Shown here one piece after another: positions 59,601 to 64,000 of a stretch of DNA of 64,000 nt (its first letter is position 1; each line of letters opens with the position of its first letter). A program made the translations under genes and the position numbers. Origin of the DNA: Neolentinus lepideus HHB14362 ss-1 (taxonomy: Eukaryota; Basidiomycota; Agaricomycetes; Gloeophyllales; Gloeophyllaceae); assembly GCA_001632425.1 (NCBI GenBank), contig KV425640.1:1-64000 (forward strand), given 5' to 3'. Under the pieces are notes generated by a model. It was not told the origin of the DNA. It saw nothing but the letters and a program-made list of their open reading frames with translations, and ran no database searches.

Positions 59601-59883
59601 ATACCACGTTAAAGCCGCAGCTAGCTTGATGCCTTCCGTCCAGACTACCTCTGACGGCGTAAAATGTGGCACTGGCGATTCATATTGAGCAGCTCGGTCT
59701 TGCTCTCTTCTGTCTTTGTCATTTTCGAGCCATGCCCACAGGAAAATGAAAGTTCCCTAGTAAACAATCAACGGATACCGTCCTGGGTCTATTTCTAGTT
59801 CCACTCACAAACGTCAGAATCCTCTTCAAAACACTCTCCGGTAATCCTGGAACAAGTTTCAGAGGATTATAGGGACCCTTCAT
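56634..59883 (-). CDS. Nucleotide-sugar-transporter-like domain fused to a glycosyltransferase-like domain
   Basis: One long multi-exon gene. The N-terminus is MKGPYNPLKLVPGLPESVLK, then RILTFGTFIFLWAWL; the next segment TPSEVVWTEGIKLAAALTWY matches the second helix of SLC35A-type nucleotide-sugar transporters. Further spans include YFATVLSLGLLHVGYAE, SLLQICGILIIM, SYAIHQAVIFVLTDWVIKIF, GSSLILSLITMSLSYTG, ALFVFMVLRSLGFVMGHLLV and IILGCVVIAFACWEII. A last span, FLPIFSFAVTMALVLLSAPL, leads without a stop into the C-terminal domain: FDDVLLIVFFSHARYDVNLD, NVLFIGPKSREDKGFKHSYD, MAHHMLYTALTRHPCYKGYL, WAPFDALLNVPRL, GTTRLIGGSADTLYIPG, ETECFLEIAVPTTVHLV and WWIWYPPFNATFVRQKWAEG, ending RQGIAWP. The second domain resembles Golgi glycosyltransferase-like families. 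The exon 58016-58562 spans both domains. Confidence 0.68.
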
Positions 59884-60225
59884 ACGGGCCGAGAAAGAAA
59901 AGACGAGAGTTTCTTGAGACCGAGGGCGTAGCGGGCGGTCATGTAACTCGTCAACGCTGCAACAAGTTTCGGCCGCGCATCGGTTTCGCATGCCGTGCCG
60001 TATTCTTAGGGCAGCACAGCTTTTCACAGTCCGATCAATTCACACAAAGCAAGATGATGTCATCAACCCTCCTCAAAAAGTGCGGCTTAACTTCGGTAAA
60101 CGATTTATTTCCGTTGGCGCAGAGCATGACAAGCACAATATTGTACAGGTAATAAGTATACCCAAGTATTATAGATATCACAACAAGTATATCGCCTGTC
60201 ACATTTTGTAGCAGCATTCCTGCTT

Positions 60226-61660
60226 TCACGCCTCCCTGCCATTTACTCCGTCAGTGTGACCGTTCAGCTCCACTGGAAGGCCCCTCGCCTTCCTGAAGAC
60301 GGCGTTGCGACGACCCTGGACAGCTTGCCTAAGGCGCTCCAAGATGGGTACAGTCATTTCCCAGGACAAGCATGCGTCCGTGACGGATTGACCGTAGGTG
60401 AGACCTGCGAGCCCTGATGGAGGAATGTCTTGGCGACCCTCGACGAGATTCGACTCGAGCATAACACCTATGATCATGTTAGAGGTGTCACCACCAGATT
60501 CAACTTGGCGGGCCTGAATGGAGACAGTTAGCGCAACGCTAAATCATGAGGATTCTGTTGACTCACGATGTCTTCAGCGGCGTCAGCTTGCTTGCGGTGC
60601 TGCTTTTGGCTGTTACCATGACTGCAGTCGATCTGGATAATGTATTCGTGAGTATTGGAAGTGTGAACTGGTAACCAGCCATACCATAATCTTCTGGGGC
60701 AAGCCCGCCTTTGCAAGCTTCTCACCGCAGTCACGAACGAACTCAGCAGCGAAGTTCGGTCCCTTCGAACCACCTCTCAGGATGACATGGACATCAGGGT
60801 TACCCTAGATACAGCATGTCGGTAATCCAGATCAACAAATGCATCAGGTCGTACCTCTGTCTCTACGATACTGCTCAAACCTTCCCTGCCCACAGATAGG
60901 AAGACATGGCCGGACCGCGCCGCACGGCAAGCGTCAACAGCAATCCCAACCGATCCATCAGTTGAGTTCTTGAAGCCAGTAGGCATACTCAATGCACTTG
61001 TCAGCTCCCGGTGCACCTGGCTCTCCGTCGTCCTTGCGCCGATCGCACCCCAGCTCACAAGATCAGCGGTGTACTGAGGGCTGATGGTATCAAGGAACTC
61101 GCAGCCAGCAGGAAGGCCAAGCTTCGCGACGTCAAGGAGGAGAGAGCGAGCGAGGCGTAAACCCTTATTGATTCGGAAAGAACCGTTCATGTCGGGGTCA
61201 TTGATGAGGCCTTTCCAGCCAACCGTTGTCCGTGGCTTCTCGAAGTAGACACGCATGACGATATGTAAGTCCGCCTTAGCTTGTTCTGCGTATGCACGCA
61301 GTTTGCCAGCGTATTCGACGGCGGCATCGACGTTGTTGACCGAGCAAGGCCTAACCGACCGGTGAGATTGGACTTGGTATAACTCATATAAAAACTTACC
61401 CGACAACAACCATCAACCGATCATCATCTCCCCGTAAGATAGCTTCAGTTGCTCTCCGTCCCTCCAATACAGTCTGTGCAGCTGAAAGTGTCCTGCTCCG
61501 ATCGAGTCGTCAGTCACATCGTCCACGCGAGTCTAGTAGGACACACAGAGGAAGATCCTCTTGTAAAATCTGAGGAGGTATTAACGGTCTGATCAGCTTG
61601 ACCCTCTTGTTTTCGAGGCCTTGCAGAGCGTCCTTCAGAGTGATTGAGCTCGACACTATC
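60226..61660 (-). CDS. DAHP synthase (3-deoxy-7-phosphoheptulonate synthase), ARO3/ARO4 type
   Basis: First enzyme of the shikimate pathway; condenses phosphoenolpyruvate with erythrose 4-phosphate. Exons give LENKRVKLIRPLIPPQILQE, RRATEAILRGDDDRLMVVVG, PCSVNNVDAAVEYAGKLRAY, RVYFEKPRTTVGWKGLINDP, GSFRINKGLRLARSLLLDVA, LPAGCEFLDTISPQYTADLV, SWGAIGARTTESQVHRELTS, NSTDGSVGIAVDACRAA, GNPDVHVILRGGSKGPNFAA, MVDCSHGNSQKQHRKQADAA and GVMLESNLVEGRQDIPPSGL. The metal-site Cys in PCS, the His in CSHGN and the E-S-N-L segment are all present. The C-terminus ends NGREA. The 5' end is unresolved: the conserved KRVKLIRP block is reached by an upstream exon I could not place, so the left boundary is approximate. 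Fungi carry several paralogues that differ in feedback inhibition by Phe, Tyr or Trp; I cannot tell which this is. Confidence 0.92.
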
Positions 61661-62019
61661 ACCAGTTATTAGCCTTCTCTTCGCACATAGACTTGGCAAA
61701 CTCACTGTTTATTCTTTTGTCTAATCCAAGTAATGGTATATCACCCTCCGTCTAATATATGGAGTGGTAGTAGTAGAGATGCAAATTGAAAATGTTTAGG
61801 GCCAGTGGAGTCATCAAAGACCATGATCGTAGGCTAGAAAGAGCCGACCACGTGCTTCCTCAGTAATGATCGGGCTTGCCGGACTTTCGGAGTTCACCGC
61901 TGTCTGGCAAGTCCTTGCTTTTGCGAAGTCCACTCGCTCCTAGTACCTGCCTTTCTTCTCTGTATCGACTTGGAAATCCATACGTTTACATACTACGTTC
62001 ACATTCAAAGAAAGTTGAC

Positions 62020-62491
62020 ATGGATTTTTCCACGCTCAACACTGCCGAGCAGGCGCATATGAGTCGTGTCATCGAGAAGAAACAGGTGCGCACAAGAACG
62101 GTTTGCTACTGTGCCCGCTAAGCCAACTCATGTGGGTGTCGTCGGATTGCAGATGCAAGACTTTATGCGAATGTACTCGAGACTTGTCGATCGGTGCTTC
62201 AACGCATGCTGTAACGACTTCACTAGCAAGGCGCTGTCATCAAAAGAGGTGCGCACATCTTCATCTCCGAGGTCCTAGAGCAGCAGCAGACCATATATCT
62301 TTGTTTCCGTCGGTTTCTTAATTTAAAGGAACAATGCGTATTGAATTGCACAGATAAATTTTTAAAACACTCGGAGCGAGTAGGCGCGCGGTTCGCGGAG
62401 CAGAATGCAGGTGTGTATCTGTATACCTGTCAGCGTGAGTGAAAGCTGACAATGAGCTTTCGCGGTAGATATGATGTCATCTCAGTCATGA
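62020..62491 (+). CDS. TIM9: Mitochondrial import chaperone Tim9
   Basis: Small Tim of the mitochondrial intermembrane space; forms a hexamer with Tim10 that escorts carrier proteins to the TIM22 translocase. Four exons (62020-62085, 62153-62248, 62329-62410, 62469-62491) splice in phase to 88 residues. It reads [60 protein letters not shown] and [20 protein letters not shown]. The twin CX3C motif is complete: CFNAC and CVLNC. Length and spacing match Tim9 (the DFTSK segment between the pairs is diagnostic against Tim10). No targeting presequence is present, as expected. None of the exons is visible as a single long frame. Confidence 0.92.
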
Positions 62492-63445
62492 TTACTCTCG
62501 CATCCCTACTACCTGTATATATACTGGCAACTTAGTAATATCTCGATATTCTCATCTCGCACCCAGGCGAGATTGCAGCAATTTTCCAACGAGAGTCATC
62601 CGCGCCACTTCTTGAACCAGTGTTGGGTTGAAAGGAGAGCCTGAAGGAGTCTTAGTCTGCTGAGATCTGTTGACTATCTCAACTTCCTGGCAGAACCCAA
62701 TGGACGAGACAAAAAAATTGCACCACACATGTGACAGAACGACTTCCTCAAGAAGGCCTCGGCGAGGTCTTCTGCGATTTTCATGACAGATTTTGTGGTA
62801 AACTTTGCACGTTCATCTCAAGATTTCCCGTGCGCCGGACCCAGCGTACTGTGCTTCAACGGCGACTTCGACTAATGGCTGTCAAGTCCACAAGGCGGAA
62901 CACAATTCCGCGGCTCATATCTGATGAAATCTATCAGGCTTTTGCACGGTATTCGCCTGGCTACAAGGACGACCGGCGGGTCAACATCTCCTGTGGATCT
63001 CATTCATCGTCGATATTGTCTGCCTTGAGGCAGCAGATTATGTCTTACACTCATTGAAGGGCACGTAGAGATACTTGGGACGATCATTTAGGCCATGCTC
63101 GGATTTAGCTTTAAGATATAGGCCAGCGCTCTTTGGCATTTTAGTACAAGTAATTTAAAACTACAAAGATTCTTATGTATAGACAGTAATAGACTGAGGC
63201 CAGAGTCGTCATCTCCATGGGTGTCGTATGGATTCAACGAAGTCACTGACTGCACAATATTAGGGCCATACCCTTCGGGAGCTGGGAGTCCCTAAGCAAA
63301 GAGTCTACTGTGGCGCACGACGTCACATATCAGAGGATCATGTGACGTGACTTGTCGCGTTCACTTAGGAGAGTTCCGACGCGACGCGACGCGCTTTTAC
63401 GTGTTCTGCTCTGTACACATCAGCATTTCTAGTCATAGCGGCGAA
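62492..63445. other. Intergenic, no confident gene
   Basis: A plus-strand frame from the ATG at 62875 to 63057 encodes MAVKSTRRNTIPRLISDEIY and about 40 more residues with no motif; probably chance. The last 150 bases are the F-box gene promoter. Confidence 0.4.
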
Positions 63446-64000
63446 ATGTCGGCCTCGAAGGCTGCCAAAACAGAAGTCCAGCAGAAGAAACGCAAGCTCA
63501 CCGCCTCTAACGCGAAGGATGCTCTCGAGGAGTCTGAGGGCAGAAACAGTCCCGGGAAAGGACGGTCACGTCAGAAGCGAAATGGCAAGTTGGCCTTATT
63601 GCCGACATTACCACTGGATGTTCTCTTTGAAGTAAGAGTAGCTCTTGAATACGGCATATGTGTTTTGACGAGTCTGCCGTCCTAGATATTTGGACATTTG
63701 CTTCCTTTAGACCTGTTGCACCTAGCCAGGATTACGAAAGCTTTTCGACGAATTCTGATGCACAGGTCTTCCAAGACCATTTGGAAGAATGCTCTGAGTA
63801 ACATCGATGGTCTCCCGCCATGTCCAGACGACATGTCAGAGCCAGCATATGCAAACCTCGCCTTCGACTTGCACTGTCACGTGAGTAATCATTTGCTCGG
63901 CACTAGAATCTCAACGCACAATGTTGTGGCAACCCGCAGGATTGTGACAAAAAGAACATCCGCAACGTTGACTTTAGACTCCGTGTTCGATACTGTTCAA
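63446..64000 (+). CDS. F-box protein, 3' end beyond window
   Basis: Start MSASKAAKTEVQQKKRKLTA, a basic N-terminus, then the F-box LPTLPLDVLFE joined over an intron (about 63631-63686) to IFGHLLPLDLLHLARITKAF and RRILMHRSSKTIWKNALSNI. The following ANLAFDLHCH, joined over a second intron (about 63881-63940) to DCDKKNIRNVDFRLRVRYCS, is the Cys/His segment seen after the F-box in many Agaricomycete F-box proteins. The gene continues past base 64000. Likely SCF ubiquitin-ligase adaptor; substrate unknown. Confidence 0.85.

Noticed and set aside
62731..63057. Plus-strand open frame of 108 codons after Tim9
   Set aside because: Its first codon is GTG, and the part after the first ATG has no motif or splice support.

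Overview
The window is nuclear DNA of a filamentous basidiomycete, most likely an Agaricomycete. The evidence is dense genes on both strands, many introns of about 45-75 bases with GT..AG borders, and protein families typical of mushroom-forming fungi: F-box proteins, DUF6533 and DUF6534 membrane proteins, a DUF2235 hydrolase, and a self-sufficient CYP505 P450-reductase fusion. There is no bacterial, viral or organellar signature. I see no rRNA, no CRISPR array and no convincing tRNA.

Layout. 0.5-6.0 kb: a PrxQ/BCP peroxiredoxin and a CYP505 fusion enzyme, both on the minus strand. 6.0-10.7 kb: a TA-flanked Tc1/mariner-like MITE, a dienelactone-hydrolase-family gene, and a decayed DUF6533 gene. 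10.8-16.2 kb: a short coiled-coil protein, a NudC-domain protein (NUDCD1 type), and a PP2C phosphatase (PTC2/3 type). 16.2-19.1 kb: a gene-poor stretch. 19.1-33.8 kb: a compact conserved block with a zinc-finger protein of unknown role, a BUD22/SRFBP1-like ribosome-biogenesis protein divergent from tubulin cofactor D, V-ATPase subunit B, and a TCP11/Sok1-type protein. 33.8-40.4 kb: a 696-bp element with long inverted ends and a 10-bp target duplication, a single-span membrane protein, and two head-to-head F-box genes. 40.4-48.7 kb: an accessory island with a dead CAP-domain gene, unrecognised debris, an intact DUF2235 hydrolase and a probably damaged DUF6534 gene. 49.9-52.3 kb: an RGS-domain membrane protein. 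53.7-56.4 kb: a CCAAT repeat array and a duplicated upstream region split by an 8-bp-TSD MITE, leading into a metallo-beta-lactamase-fold hydrolase. 56.6-59.9 kb: one long gene joining a nucleotide-sugar-transporter-like membrane domain to a glycosyltransferase-like domain. 60.2-64 kb: DAHP synthase, Tim9, and the start of another F-box gene.

How the genes relate. This is not a biosynthetic cluster. Housekeeping genes (tubulin folding, vacuolar acidification, ribosome assembly, shikimate entry, mitochondrial protein import) alternate with short islands of lineage-specific or dying genes and small non-autonomous DNA transposons. The most novel items are the transporter-transferase fusion and the promoter duplication interrupted by a MITE in front of the metallo-hydrolase gene. 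Exon joins were read by eye from splice signals and frame continuity, so individual borders may be off by a few bases.
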